DNA from: Escallonia rubra
Taxonomy: Eukaryota; Streptophyta; Magnoliopsida; Escalloniales; Escalloniaceae
DNA length: 64,000 nt
Assembly: GCA_033065855.1 (NCBI GenBank)
Contig: JAVXUO010000932.1
Span: forward strand, 1 to 64,000
Direction: 5' to 3'
A program made the translations under genes and the position numbers. The notes below the pieces were generated by a model. The model did no database searches, was not told the origin of the DNA, and worked only from the letters and a program-made list of their open reading frames with translations. Positions 11,845-23,470 of the stretch are shown here, in pieces. Every line of letters starts with the position of its first letter. The first letter of the stretch is position 1.

Positions 11845-14800
11845 CAGCAAAGACAAGGAAATGGGATCCCACTAGCGCAATATATAATTACTGAGAAGGG
11901 TTAAAAAATTCAGCATATAGAGCATGTGGAAAGTGAGGGGGGACTAATGGCAAGTGACCCACACGCTATTAGCAATTTATACCAAAATATATATTCTGCT
12001 TTTGGAAATTGTGTTTCTCATGTTTGGGCACTTTTCATTTTTATTTTTTAATTCTCGGTACATCCAAAGAAGTTGAAAGAGAAAGTGGGCAAGTGGCATC
12101 CCAATGAGCATAATTTAAGTGTTTTCACGCTAATCAGACACAAGTGCAAAGGCGTACAATTAAGATCATCGATTTACCGCTCTTTATTATAAAATCAAAT
12201 TGATATATATTTTTTTTAACAGAGGGACTATATGGAAGACAAAAGAGGATCGATATCTCCTTATCTGAATTCAGGTAAAGATCTCTCTGTTTGAGTCTTT
12301 TTATCCCTTGTGTTGTAGCCGATCACCTGAATTTTGTGGTGGGTACACTACACTACAATTCCCCTGAATAAATCAAACATCAGTGTATCTGCATTGACCT
12401 TAATGGTAGTTTGACTTTTTGGCCTTCTTTTCCAAAGAAGGATTGTTTTGACTTGCAATTTGATAGTACAAACAACACATAAGAGAAAGTGGTAGACATG
12501 GAAGTACGCGTCTAATCTTTGTCACTAAAATTCTTATATAGTTATTTTAATTTTTCTTTTTGTCTCCATTATGGTTGCCCACACAATATAGTATCACGGT
12601 ATTTTCTCTTATCTTTACTAATTTAAGCCACACCAATAATTCAACTTTTTTGCTTTTTAGTCAATTCATTGCAAGTGGCAAGCATTGTTTTTTTCGCATA
12701 TGGTATTAGCAGATAATAATTTAATTAGGTCACTTTCCGTAGAATCAAACTCTTATTTGCTCTTTTAATTAGCATTATTATTGAATGTACCATTATAAAA
12801 AATATTAACAATGCTACAAAGTTTCAACCTCTAGCTTTTACTTGTACGATATGCCCATGGAGGGTTTTGGAAGTGTCGGTCCATTGCAAATGGTAGGAAC
12901 CAGCTGGAGTGTCATTTTTTGACTTGTAGATAAAATTACACAGATTCTATAGCTTATGGCCGTTAGCTTGAAAAACGTATCATACGTGGAACATGATTCT
13001 TATATATACTGCTGCAGATATTGAAAAGATATACAGACAAAATTGCTTCATTTACGTTGATGAAGTGATTTCTTCTTCTTATTTAGGTCAAGAAAATATA
13101 AGTTACTTTGGCACTTAGGCTATGATTGGATGAAACTAGTCTCTTCTTTTTCATGTGCTTGACGAAGTTATGTTTCAGCATCAAAGAAGCCCTTCCCAAC
13201 ACTCACTCCAATCCGTTACCCCGCAAACCATCATCTGCTTGAAGCTTAGTGTTGAGCTTATAGGGAGGGGTTCAACTCGCAGACTGCACAATCTGGACTA
13301 GGAGGTAGATTTGTTTATCAGATTGATTAGTTGGTTCAAGAAAATAACATGCATGGTGGCTTCGATCTCCTTGCTTCTTTCCCGAAGAATATGAAGGTGT
13401 CTTCTTGCCAACTAGATACAGCACAAAGAAGGTTAGACCCAAAAAAGCTTCCAAATAAACAATTTTCCATGCATGGAATCACAAAACTATTCTCCGGATC
13501 GGAGGAATCTCCTGGTTAAGCAATGTTCTAATATATCTTCTTCTCCCACCAAGAACCAGCGCAGGTTCATGACTACGATTGGAATGGACTAGATACATTT
13601 CCCTACATTTCCTACAAAAACCAACATGGCCTGGGGAGTAAAGTGTTGGAATAGTCAGTGGCAAACAAGTGTGGGTTTGTTGTCCCACGTTGAAAAAGAA
13701 AGAAGGATACAAAGCCTTCATAATTAAAGCTCCACCCACCAAATCAATTAACTTTGGATGGTGGGAAGAGTTGGAGGAAAATTTGAAAATTTCGTTGGTT
13801 TAACCTTGATTTGGGCTTGAAATATAACAATATTTAATGGTCAAAAGATGAGCACTTGGGTCTTGGTTGAAATTAATTAATTTCGTTTTATTTAGCAGTT
13901 AATTGCAGTTAGTGCCCAAACAGTTGTGTTCCTTATGCCAAGGGTTGTGTCCATTCAGATATTATTTAATATCTGTATATCCTTTAATTTTCAAGATCAG
14001 AAAAATTATTATTCAATAACATGTTCTTGGGGAAATTCTGAATTGCTGATCAAATTTCGTTTGGCTTTGTAATCCTGGAGGAATTTACCATTAACCCAGC
14101 AACAATTATAGTGGGGGCATATTTCCTTAAGGACAGTGATTGTTCAAGTTCAAAGCCTAATTTCGTTTTCTAACATAAAGAGCCAACTCGTCGGAGATGC
14201 AAAGACTAAAGATATACTGGGAAATTGTTCACTAATGCAGACAATCAGAGAGTTTGGATTAAGGATGTTTCCACTTTCCACCACTGTTATTGAGCATCGT
14301 ATATCGATGATTTCACTTGCTTAGATCACTAAGATTACCTTCGTTTTCCTTTCGCCAAAACTAATTTTTCCTACATGCATGGGTTTGCTACTATAATAGG
14401 TTACACTTTAGGAATATTGGTATCTCACTGTCTCATCGATCTATCGGAATTTTCTTCCACATTGTTGCTCGACTTGTACAAGTAAACAAATATTGTCTAC
14501 ATAACTTGCTTCTCTCTCAAGTCTTGTGGAATAACTTTCTTTAGCTCGGAAGTTCAAATGCGAGCATCTTAAGGTTGGCAGGCTAGTAGGATCGAGATTG
14601 TATCAACGCCGCAAAAGTAACAGCCTTATCGTTTGTTGTCACATAGGAAAGAATTTGTTCACATTTGGATACACTTGAAGCTAGGCCGGCATAGAATTAC
14701 CCATGTGAGAGCAGCCTTACCGTTTGTTGTCTCATAGTTTCCACACGAATTTTGGCTCAAATAGTTATGTGATGCCATGATTTTTTTTAGTAATTGATCA

Positions 14801-15204
14801 CATAAGTCTATGCAATCTCGACCGTCAAATTCTTAACCTAATTGAATACTATATATTTTTTTGTCATAAGTGGAATTTTTTTTTTTAGCAATTTGATCGT
14901 CTATATTACAATTGGAATTAAAATTCTTCTCTTGGACTTTGCAGACATAACAAAGGAAATAGAAGTTCTTTCTCTTTAGGCATCAAGAAGTGATTCTTAA
15001 TAGTTCTTGGTACGTGACTTGTTGCGCTTAAGATACTTTCAACTTGTATAAATGTAATTGTGTTGTTTATATGCCTTTTGCAATTTCTTTTCAGTTTTAC
15101 TCATATTCTTGTCTTATTTTTCTGAAATAGGGTGAGTGACGGTTCCCACTTTTCGTTCATGTTTGTAGACCTTTAAAGACTTCTCTTTTCCTACTTTATT
15201 TTTT
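11845..15204. other. Intergenic AT-rich region between GGP and the MULE
   Basis: No convincing gene is present. Short ORFs (13331-13519 plus, 13479-13742 minus, 14136-14324 plus) have no recognisable domain. A degenerate 27-base direct repeat (core CCGTTTGTTGTC or similar, followed by CATAG) occurs at about 14619-14645 and 14711-14738. A possible decayed copia LTR is listed separately. Confidence 0.55.
13644..14101 (+). repeat. Possible decayed Ty1-copia LTR
   Basis: The stretch starts TGTTGGAATAGTC, contains the copia-LTR-like words TTGTCCCACGTTGAAAAAG and ACAAAGCCTTC, later GGGCTTGAAATA, and may end with CCCAGCA. These resemble plant copia LTRs. No matching second LTR, primer-binding site or target-site duplication could be found, so this is a weak call and the right boundary is a guess. 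Confidence 0.3.
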
Positions 15205-15419
15205 GGGTTAATTACAAAACTGTCCCCTGTGGTTTACATGTTTTTGCACTTTGCCCCTCGTGTTTATAACTTTTGCAATAATGTCCCTCAAGGTTTACAA
15301 AACCATTGCAAACAGCTCCAAAAACGGACGACCGTTCAAATTCAGCCGTTAAGACCCCACGTGCACAGCACACCCAGTTTTCTCATGGGTATATCGGTCA
15401 TTTGCCTACCCCATCTTCC
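15205..15419 (+). repeat. Left terminal inverted repeat of the MULE
   Basis: About 215 bp matching the reverse complement of 20821-21033 with roughly ten differences. It contains a CACGTG palindrome at 15358-15363, present in both ends. MULE TIRs normally hold the transposase binding sites and act as promoters. Confidence 0.93.
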
Positions 15420-15939
15420 ATCGGTTATCACGAAATCAAATAACCCAACCGTTGCCAGAGCTAAGGAGAGAGAAATAGAGAAGAGCGGGAAAATAGAGAA
15501 CGGTTGTGCGATCACTACCTGCAAATCGAAATTCTTGGACGAAAAAGATCGCGTGTGGGAGATTGATGAGCGAAAATGGATTGGGTACTCCGAGAAAGTG
15601 ACGTCGCACAGCCCATTTACGGTCAGTGCTACTGAAACCCATATTTTGTCCCTGTTTGATTAAACTAGGGTTTGAGTTTTAAGTATATAATTAACTAATG
15701 TCTCTCACATGTGCAAATCATTTTATAATCCCTGTTCTAATTAAATAATTTTGTTTGTTGAAGTGTTGTTTGTTCGTGCGTGTTGTTTATTGATAGAATA
15801 ATGTTTTTAACTTTTATTAGTTTTTGTTTTATGCAGTAGTTAATTTGGGATTGTGCATGTTTGGTTTGTTTGTGTGTTTTCAGATCCTCATTCTTCTCTT
15901 TTAACCATAAAATTGCACTAAGGGGGGTAATTTAAGAAC

Positions 15940-18845
15940 ATGCCACACAAGGTTTACACCCCTTGCAAAATAGACTACTTTGATTATTGTGACCTTGTAA
16001 TGTTAAGTTTGATTGAGATTGATAACATGGCAGAGAGTGGAAGAGCTGTAGGATTTATGAACTATTACTATAAGAAGCCTGGGTTAAGCCTTGACAATGG
16101 ACTAGTGCAGATGATTGTAGACTCAGACATTTTGGCATTGAAAGACTGCATAAATTCACAGGGCCAAGTAGAAATATATTTGGAAAGTTTGTCAAAGGAT
16201 GAGATGATGGAATCAATTTCCACTCAGTTAGGGCTTAAAGAAACTGTGGGCTCTAGTGTGGTTATTGAAGAGCTTGATGATGTAGGCAATGTAGGAGGAA
16301 ATGTGCCTACAGGGACTACTGTGCCTGTTTGGAGCTTAGAAGTACACAGGGGGTGAGAGGTGGTTCAAGGTTTAGGCTAAGTCTAGAAGGTCCAAGCAAT
16401 GCTGGTGATGATGGGCTTGGTACACAAGCATCAGTAAATGTGGGCACTGGGGTGGAGGAAAACATAAACCAGAGCAGTAGGGCAACAATGGGTACTCAGG
16501 GGGAGGAAAACATAAATCAGAGCAGTAGGGCAAGAATGGGCACTGAGGGCAAGAGAACCATACACCAAAGGACTAGGGCAGCAAGGGGCAGTGCTAATGA
16601 GGGGTCAATGGGCAGTGCTACTAAGGGACCAAGGGGTAGTGCTACTGGTGCTAATGAGGGGCCAAGTGGTGGTGCTTCTGAGGGGCCAAGGGGTAGTGCT
16701 ACTGGTGCTAATGAGGGGCCAAGTGGTGGTGCTTCTGAGGGGCTAAGAGGTAGTGCTACTGGTGCTAATGAAGGGCCATGTGGTGGTACTTCTGAGGGGC
16801 CAAGGGGTAGTGATTCTGACACTGATTCCGATGATGAATCATACTGCTCAGATTTGTTTGATAGTGACTATGATGCCAATGAGGATGATAGATTGTATGA
16901 GAAGAATGTTGACATGAATGTAGTAGAACATGGAGTGGGTAGTAGAAGCAAGGGTAAAGGACAAATGGTGCCAAATTTTGAAGAGAAAGAATATGACTCT
17001 GATGAGTGGCAGGAACATCCACCATCAGATTCTGAGGGAGAAATTGACAATGCAAGAAACAATAAACTAACTGGGGAATTTAACCCTAAATCAGCCATGA
17101 GAAAACCTGAGTTCAAGGTTAGTATGGTGTTTAAAGACAACAAGGTTTTCAAGGAAGCTGTTAGGCAACATTCTATTTTGGAAGGAAAACCAGTAGTATT
17201 CCCCAAGAATGAATCAGGGAGAGTTAGATCTAGGTGTGCTTCAGAAGGGTGTCAATGACAGGTGTTTGTGTCTAGGATGCAAGGAGACAATGAGGTTGAT
17301 TTGGTTGTGAAGACTGCGGTAACCCAGCACACCTGTACCAGGGTGCACAAGAATAAACATGTGACTAGTACTTGGCTAGCTGTTAGATATAATAAAGATT
17401 TCAGATTAAATCCTAATATGAAGGTTGGTACTTTGAGAAATACATTGATGAGTGATCACCAACTAGATGTGCCACTTTGGACAGTTTATAGAAGCAAGAG
17501 GAAGGCAACAATGATGGTTGAGGGCAATATAATGGAACAGTTTGGGCAGTTGAACTCTTACATTGATGAACTTAAGAGAAGTACTCTTGGCACCACTGTG
17601 GATCTACAATATGAACCAGGGGGCATAGGACAGAGTGAGTATAGGTTTCAAAGGATTTATATATGCCTTGGTGCATTGAAGGAAGGGTTCAAAGCTGGGT
17701 GTAGGAGATTGATAGGGCTAGATGGGTGCTTTTTGAAAGGTCCCACTGGTGGTCAGCTCTTGACTGCAGTGGGCATTGATCCTAACAACCAGATGTATCC
17801 AGTGGCATATGCTATTGTAGAGGCTGAAAACAGAAACTATTGAGGTTGGTTTGTACAGTTGTTAGGTGATGACTTAGTGATAAAAGACAATTTGAGCTGG
17901 ACATTTTTGTCTGACAAACAAAAAGGGTTGGTTGGGAGCATAGAGTCATTGTATCCTCATACTGAGCACATGTTTTGTGTCATGCATTTGCATGCAAACA
18001 TCAAGGCAGCATGGTTTACTGGGATTGCTTTGAGAGATGCTCTATTTGCTGCAGCCAAGGCAACCAATGTGGTGAGATGGGAGCATAGAATGCAAGAGAT
18101 AGCTGACATAGACAAGGAGGCAGTGGCCTGACTTGATGATAAGCCACCTACAAAGTGGTCTAGGTCACATTTTAGTACAAATGTTAAATGTGATGTTCTT
18201 TTGAACAATTATTGTGAGAGCTTCAATTCAATGATAAAGGAAGCAAGGGATAGATTGGTCATTACTTGTCTTGAAACCATAAGAAATACCTTGATGGTAA
18301 GGATGAGATTTTCTAGGGAACAAGCTAAGGAATGTAATGGTGAGATTTGTCTTGCAATACAGAGGATAACTGAAAGATTGAAGGTGTATGTTGGGGAAGG
18401 GATACCATCACACTCAGGGGAGTTGAGGTTTCAGGTAGCATGTCCATGGGGGGAGCAGTTCACTGTGGATCTCAAGCAGTACACATGTTCATGTAGGAGG
18501 TGGGACTTGAATGGGATTCCCTGTCCCCATGCCATTGCATGCATTTGGCAGAAGAACCTGGTAGTAGAGAATTTCATCCATGAGTGCTACAGTATTGACA
18601 CATACAAGAAGGCTTATGCAGCAATCATTAACTCAATGAATGGTCCAAGTATGTGGCCTAAAAATAATTTACCCTTCATTCTACCCCCCACTTATAGAAG
18701 GCCAAGTGGCAGACCTAAGAAACTGAGGAGAAGAGGCAAATATGAAACTGAGGATAACACAGGCACTGACAAGATGCCAAGGAAAGGAACAACAACTAGA
18801 TGCAGCATATGCAATCAGCTTGGGCACAATAGGAGGAAATGTTAG
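15940..18845 (+). pseudogene. MuDR-type MULE transposase, inactivated by three TGA codons and a frameshift
   Basis: The N-terminal part (15940-16356) has the plant MULE N-terminal domain pattern VDYFDYCD...VGFMNYYYKKPG. It continues in another frame from about 16329, implying a one-base indel near the G-run at 16347-16352 or an unrecognised intron. The transposase body follows: RLIGLDGCFLKG (first catalytic Asp at 17721), FLSDKQKGL (second Asp at 17913), HMFCVMHLHANIK, NNYCESFNSMI, a SWIM zinc finger CSCRRWDLNGIPCPHA, and a zinc knuckle CSICNQLGHNRRKC. In-frame TGA codons lie at 17256-17258, 17841-17843 and 18129-18131. Each falls where related transposases carry Trp, so each is one G-to-A change. 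Further C-terminal exons may lie at about 18950-19050 and 19122-19494, with another in-frame stop at 19355-19357. Confidence 0.88.
16635..16805 (+). repeat. 57-bp tandem repeat, three copies, inside the MULE transposase ORF
   Basis: Copies start at 16635, 16692 and 16749, with the beginning of a fourth at 16806. The 57-base unit encodes a 19-residue Gly/Ser/Ala/Glu-rich stretch beginning GSATGANEGPSGG. Being a multiple of three it keeps the frame. It lies between the N-terminal domain and the transposase body and is followed by an acidic DSDTDSDDESY stretch, as in a flexible linker. Confidence 0.9.
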
Positions 18846-19991
18846 AGCAGCAGACAAAATACTTCCTCAGTAAGTACATGTTGATTTTATTTAGTTGGCC
18901 TAGTTGTTATTTATGTTTGAGATTAATGCATTATAACCTCTCTAACAGGGAAACATGCCAACTGAGCAAGGCAGAGCCCCACAACAGGGAGATATGGCAA
19001 CAAGGGGGGAGGGGGGGCAGAACCCCAAGAAGCCAAAAGTTACCAGTATGTAAATAACAGAGTTATATATTTGAATTGTATTTATAATTAGGTGTTTTTA
19101 CTGAAAATGTCTTTTTGCAGCCAAGAAGGCAACAAACTGCATCTCAACCAAGCCAAGGTGCTCCACAAAGCTCAGTTGTTACAGAGCAGATACAAGCAGG
19201 GTTTATGCCAACTCCACAGGCAACATCAGCCCAAAGACCATCATGGCCTATACCAAGCATGGTAGAGCCACCACCAACATCAGCTGTTGCAGGTGGCCAA
19301 AGCCAAGGTGGCCAGAGTAGAGGGATAGAGAAAACTGCCAAGGGAAGTCCAAGCTAAGGGAAGGAGAAGTCAAAAGATAACCCTGGCCCAAATCCAACAG
19401 GAGGACAAATAACCACAAGATCAAGAGCAGCTGCAAGGAGTCAAGGTGAAGGACAAGCAGCTGCTGGTCTAAAGGGCAAGGGAAAGCAAAAGTGATATGG
19501 TGTCAGTGTAGCTTAATTTTGTGTAGGGAACTCACTGTTAGTTTTTGTTCAAAGTATAGGAAGGTTGGATGGTTTTTGGAGAGCAGTAGATAAATTTGTA
19601 GGTGGCTGGTTTTTGGAAGCCTAGTATATACACTAGAAGATAGTGTCAGAGTACATGTTTTTGGATGTTGGTTGTAATTAGAATTGGGAAGGATGATATT
19701 GTTTATGTGTTGGATGTAATTTAATTGGAAGATTGATGACAAAACCACAGCTTGTGAGTCTGTATGTTCAGATTAATGTAACTTGATTACTTGTCTTGAG
19801 ATTCGCTTGTGAATCTTACATGAAAGGGATATTTTAAAACTTGTGATGATGCAAATGTGATGAATTTGCAAGTGAGATGATGCAATTTCATTGTGCTATA
19901 TTACAATTGGAATATAGTATAATGCAGTGTTTAAGGACATGTCCATTTGAGTAGTTTAGGTACATGTTTGTCAACATGCAACAATGTCAAG

Positions 19992-20090
19992 GGGACACTT
20001 TTGTCCTGAAAAAGTAAACCAGATGGGACACTTTTGTCCTGAAAAAGTAAACCACATGGGACATTTTTGTCTATTATTGTAAATGACAGG
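19992..20090 (+). repeat. 33-bp direct repeats in the MULE 3' subterminal region
   Basis: The words GGGACACTTTTGTCCTGAAA and GTAAACCA recur with a 33-base period at 19992, 20025 and, more diverged, 20058. Related GGGACATTTTTG words follow to about 20130. They resemble the opening words of the TIR (CAAAACTGTCCCC), so they may be extra copies of a TIR motif. Confidence 0.75.
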
Positions 20091-20820
20091 GAACAGAATT
20101 ACAATACACATGGGACATTTTTGCTCGGTATGTGAAAAGTACGGGAGATACTTTTGCCATTAACATTAAAAGTACAGGGAACAGAAATGCAAAAACATTA
20201 AATTAAAATTATCTTCATTACATTGCTTCAGTACACAGCTTGGAAACATGGGATGTTGATTTTTTTAAGGCAATCCCTAATTCAGTACATTCCACAGCTC
20301 AAAACATTACAAAAAGCCCTAATTCAATACAACCCTAGCAATTTCTACAAGCTGTTGCCCACGTCTTCACCTTCAATGTTGCTCAATTCCTCTGTCCCTT
20401 CGCAATCACAGTCAGTAGAAGCAACACCCAACTAATAATTGCAACAGTCTTCCAAAATCTCTTATTTGACCTGTTAATCGTAATTGGAGGGTCACGCCAA
20501 GCAAAAAACCCACACCTACCAGCCTGTGAGAACAAGGAGATTGTTCATTTAGCTCACGAAATTGAAGAAGAAAATGGGTTAAACACAAAACTCACCTGTT
20601 GCTGCAAGTCCAAAATCTTCGGCCGGGATTTAGATCTGTCCACGAAGTCTTAGCCACGGCTCTCTGACCACACTGACAGTATATATGAGCCATGAGATGG
20701 GTTCTTCGAAATCTCTCTCTCCTCCACTGAAGTCTCTCTCTCCTTTCTTAAAACCCCTGAAGAAATACTGAGGCATAAACTGATTTTGGAGGGAAATAGG
20801 AGTGACAATCACTTTTGGAG

Positions 20821-21033
20821 GGAAGATGGTGTAGGCAAATGACCGATATACCCATAAGAAATCGGGTGTGCTGTGCACGTGGGGTCTTAACGGCTGAATT
20901 TGAACGGCCGTCCGTTTTTGGAGCGTTTGCAATGGTTTTGTAAACCTTGAGGGACATTATTGCAAAAATTGTAAACACGAGGGGCAAAGTGCAAAAACAT
21001 ATAAACCACAGGGGACAGTTTTGTAATTAACCC
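20821..21033 (-). repeat. Right terminal inverted repeat of the MULE
   Basis: About 213 bp, reverse complement of the left TIR. It is directly followed by the second copy of the 9-base duplication TTATTTTTT. Confidence 0.93.
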
Positions 21034-21042
21034 TTATTTTTT

Positions 21043-21964
21043 ATTATTATATTATGACTCTTGTCTTTTTCTCTCATTTTGTTCCAAATATTTGATTTCA
21101 TGCTTATCTTTAGGTTCACTTTGAGACTTTAATGTATTTTTTTTTCATTATTATGACTAAATTGTAGAGTTGGAGGGTCAATAATATATTTTAAAATCTT
21201 TTTTAAAAAAGTAAGTCGTACCATGGACAACCCGCGAGCAGCCTGTATCCGCCAAAATTTTGATGAGTTCAACGTGGACAAATATTATTAAGCCTGTGGA
21301 TAGGCTCTGGTGGACATGAGCATGACTTTTAGAGAGTGAGTTGGGCATGGTCTAACTCTTGGACCTGTTCAGTCTGCCCAAGTTGTACCCTTAAGTGAAA
21401 CCAACTCGTTTAATGAAATAATCCGTTTAACCCATAAATAGACGAGTAAAATGAGTCAGTTCTCCATTCAAGCCCAACCCATTTTATTACAACCAAACCC
21501 AGACCCAAACACAAACCCAAACTACCCACCCCCTCTGCCACCCCTACTACTAATATTTAAGTACTCTGCCACAATTGGCGACGATAATCCATGATTCCTC
21601 TCTAAAATTAAGCCAAAGGTCATGAGTTTAGAAGGTGCCACTGAATGAGAAAAGGTTTGAGTTGTGTTACTCAAGTACCCATCTCGCTTTTTAATGATCG
21701 AGTTGTGTTAATTTAGTACCTTTCGTGTTTACAAACGAATTGATGACTTCACCCTAAAGTTGAGTCAATTCGGTGCACCATATCTCATGGCAATCATATC
21801 TCCAAAAGTGCCACTCATATATAGCCTTAACAAGTGCCACTAATTATCGTAATGCTTAGCGCGACACCTATGTTACTGTTGGCAATTGGGCCCTATGGCA
21901 TATGCCTTCTATGGATATCCATCCACAAATGAATGTCTGAAGATAGGAGGAGTCTGACAAGAAA
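21043..21964. other. Intergenic region between the MULE and the small membrane-protein gene
   Basis: AT-rich, without any supported gene. The stretch 21230-21540 contains words such as AGCCCAACCC and CCAAACCCAGACCC with no coding frame. I see nothing else in it. Confidence 0.5.
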
Positions 21965-22467
21965 ATGCTGATCACAGAAAAGGGCATCTTCTCGTCCAAC
22001 ATTTTCTCTCCCCTGTCTCTGAAGAAAAATGGCAGAAGCTTTGTAACCTCCACACTTGCGAAGAAGAGAAACTCTGAGGATTCAACAACCCAACAAGAAG
22101 GAAAACAACCCAGTGTGCTACCATTGAGAATATCAAAGAGGACTCTTGCTCAATCAGTTGTGGCAGTTTTTGGACTGGGATTCATTGATGCCGGGTAAGT
22201 AAATTTTCTCTTTTTACCACTAATTAATCAGTATATGCCGTCTACTGTTATTCAAAGTTCTTGGGCTGTTTTGGATTGATCCGCATCTTCTGTCCTTCTC
22301 TCTGACTCTGAGATTTGGAACGTTTAATATGCAGTTATAGTGGAGATTGGTCGAGGATTGGAGTGATCTCAAAGGGCAATGAGGATTTGTTGAAGATTGC
22401 AGCTTTTGTAGTAGTTCCCTTGTGTGCATTTCTTGTATTTTCCATCTCCAATAGAGTTGAGGACTGA
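21965..22467 (+). CDS. Small two-exon predicted organelle membrane protein (DUF7887-like)
   Basis: Exons 21965-22194 and 22335-22467 (TGA stop), joined by a GT-AG intron in phase 2, encode 120 residues. The N-terminus is rich in Ser, Lys and Arg with few acidic residues, like a transit peptide. The conserved-looking core begins RISKRTLAQSVVAVFGLGF and continues DAGYSGDWSRIGVISK. A second hydrophobic stretch, LLKIAAFVVVPLCAFLVFSI, lies at residues 96-115, followed by NRVED at the end. Two membrane segments are likely. I recall similar small plant proteins of unknown function, probably chloroplast-targeted, but cannot name a role. It runs tail to tail with the bromodomain pseudogene. The start could lie elsewhere if an upstream exon exists. 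Confidence 0.75.
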
Positions 22468-23470
22468 AGTGTATTATTAACGCATTCTCTGCTTGAGTAG
22501 TGTTCTGCATCTTTTCTGCTTCTCTTACCTGGTTCTCTCGAGTTGTAATGAGTGTCGATCAATTGCATGCTCACAAAATCTCATACTACTTTCGAGTTAC
22601 CTGCGAAAAGCTCTGAGGTTTGAACTTTGACTGAGATCATTTAATATTGTTGGAAGTGTCAATGTCACAAATCTCCCCGTCTGTTGCAAATGATTAGAAG
22701 GCGAACGTCCAAGAAGAATCTGAAAGTCCCTTTCGGCCTGTAAATTGTCCAGCTCTACTGTCTTTTCCATCTTCTCCAATTTATTTCGTGCAGCCTCTCT
22801 CTCTCTCTCTCTGCCAGTTTGCCGCTGTGCCTTCAATTCTGCTTCTTCCCAGTCTTGTTGCAACTTCTGCTGCTCTGATTTCTGCACGTAGTCTCCTGCT
22901 GCATTTGTACGGGATGAGACTGCGTGTCAACCGTCGACACCTGTTTCCCCTTCAAGATTATGGGTCCGAAGCTATTCATCAGATTTGCAACACGTTGGGC
23001 CTTCGGAGCAGAACTTTCTTTCGTAGGAACACCAGTAGTTGAGGGTTCAGGTCCACGACGCATTGTTCTCCACCCAGACGACCTGCAGCCCCATCCGCTT
23101 CAGAATCTGATTTGCACAGGCCGGATGGCCTGATTTCAGGTTTGTGTTCTCCGTTTGCAAGACTATTGATGGAGGATATAGGGGCACAACCATCATATCT
23201 ATTGCTGCGTTGGCTTGTCACCTTACAACTTCAACGACCTTGGAAGGCTAACTTTAGTCTTAACTTCGTTTGGGTAGAGCCACGAGCAGTTGCGTCTTCA
23301 TCCACATTAGCGGCATTCGAAATCTGATCGAAAAACTCACTCAACTTCCTTGCCATCAGATGAACAGCATTAGACTCAGGATTGTAGGTCATGGCATTGA
23401 ATAATGTCAACCTGACATCTGCTTCAAACTCCTCACGGTTCGTGTAGATACCGTCTTCCAACTTGGCCTT

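Larger units (their letters stand above)
15205..21033 (+). mobile_element. Complete Mutator-like element (MULE) with long TIRs and a 9-bp target-site duplication
   Basis: The element is 5829 bp. Both ends begin GGGTTAATTACAAAACTGTC when read inward, and the terminal inverted repeats run about 214 bp with few differences. It is flanked on both sides by the same 9 bases, TTATTTTTT (15196-15204 and 21034-21042), the duplication length typical of Mutator transposition. It carries a plus-strand MuDR-type transposase gene that is now broken. Ends and target-site duplication are intact, so it could still be moved by a transposase supplied from another copy. Confidence 0.95.

Noticed and set aside
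16517-16822. Minus-strand Pro/Leu-rich ORF
   Set aside because: It is the antisense of the 57-bp repeat in the transposase and shows the same periodicity.
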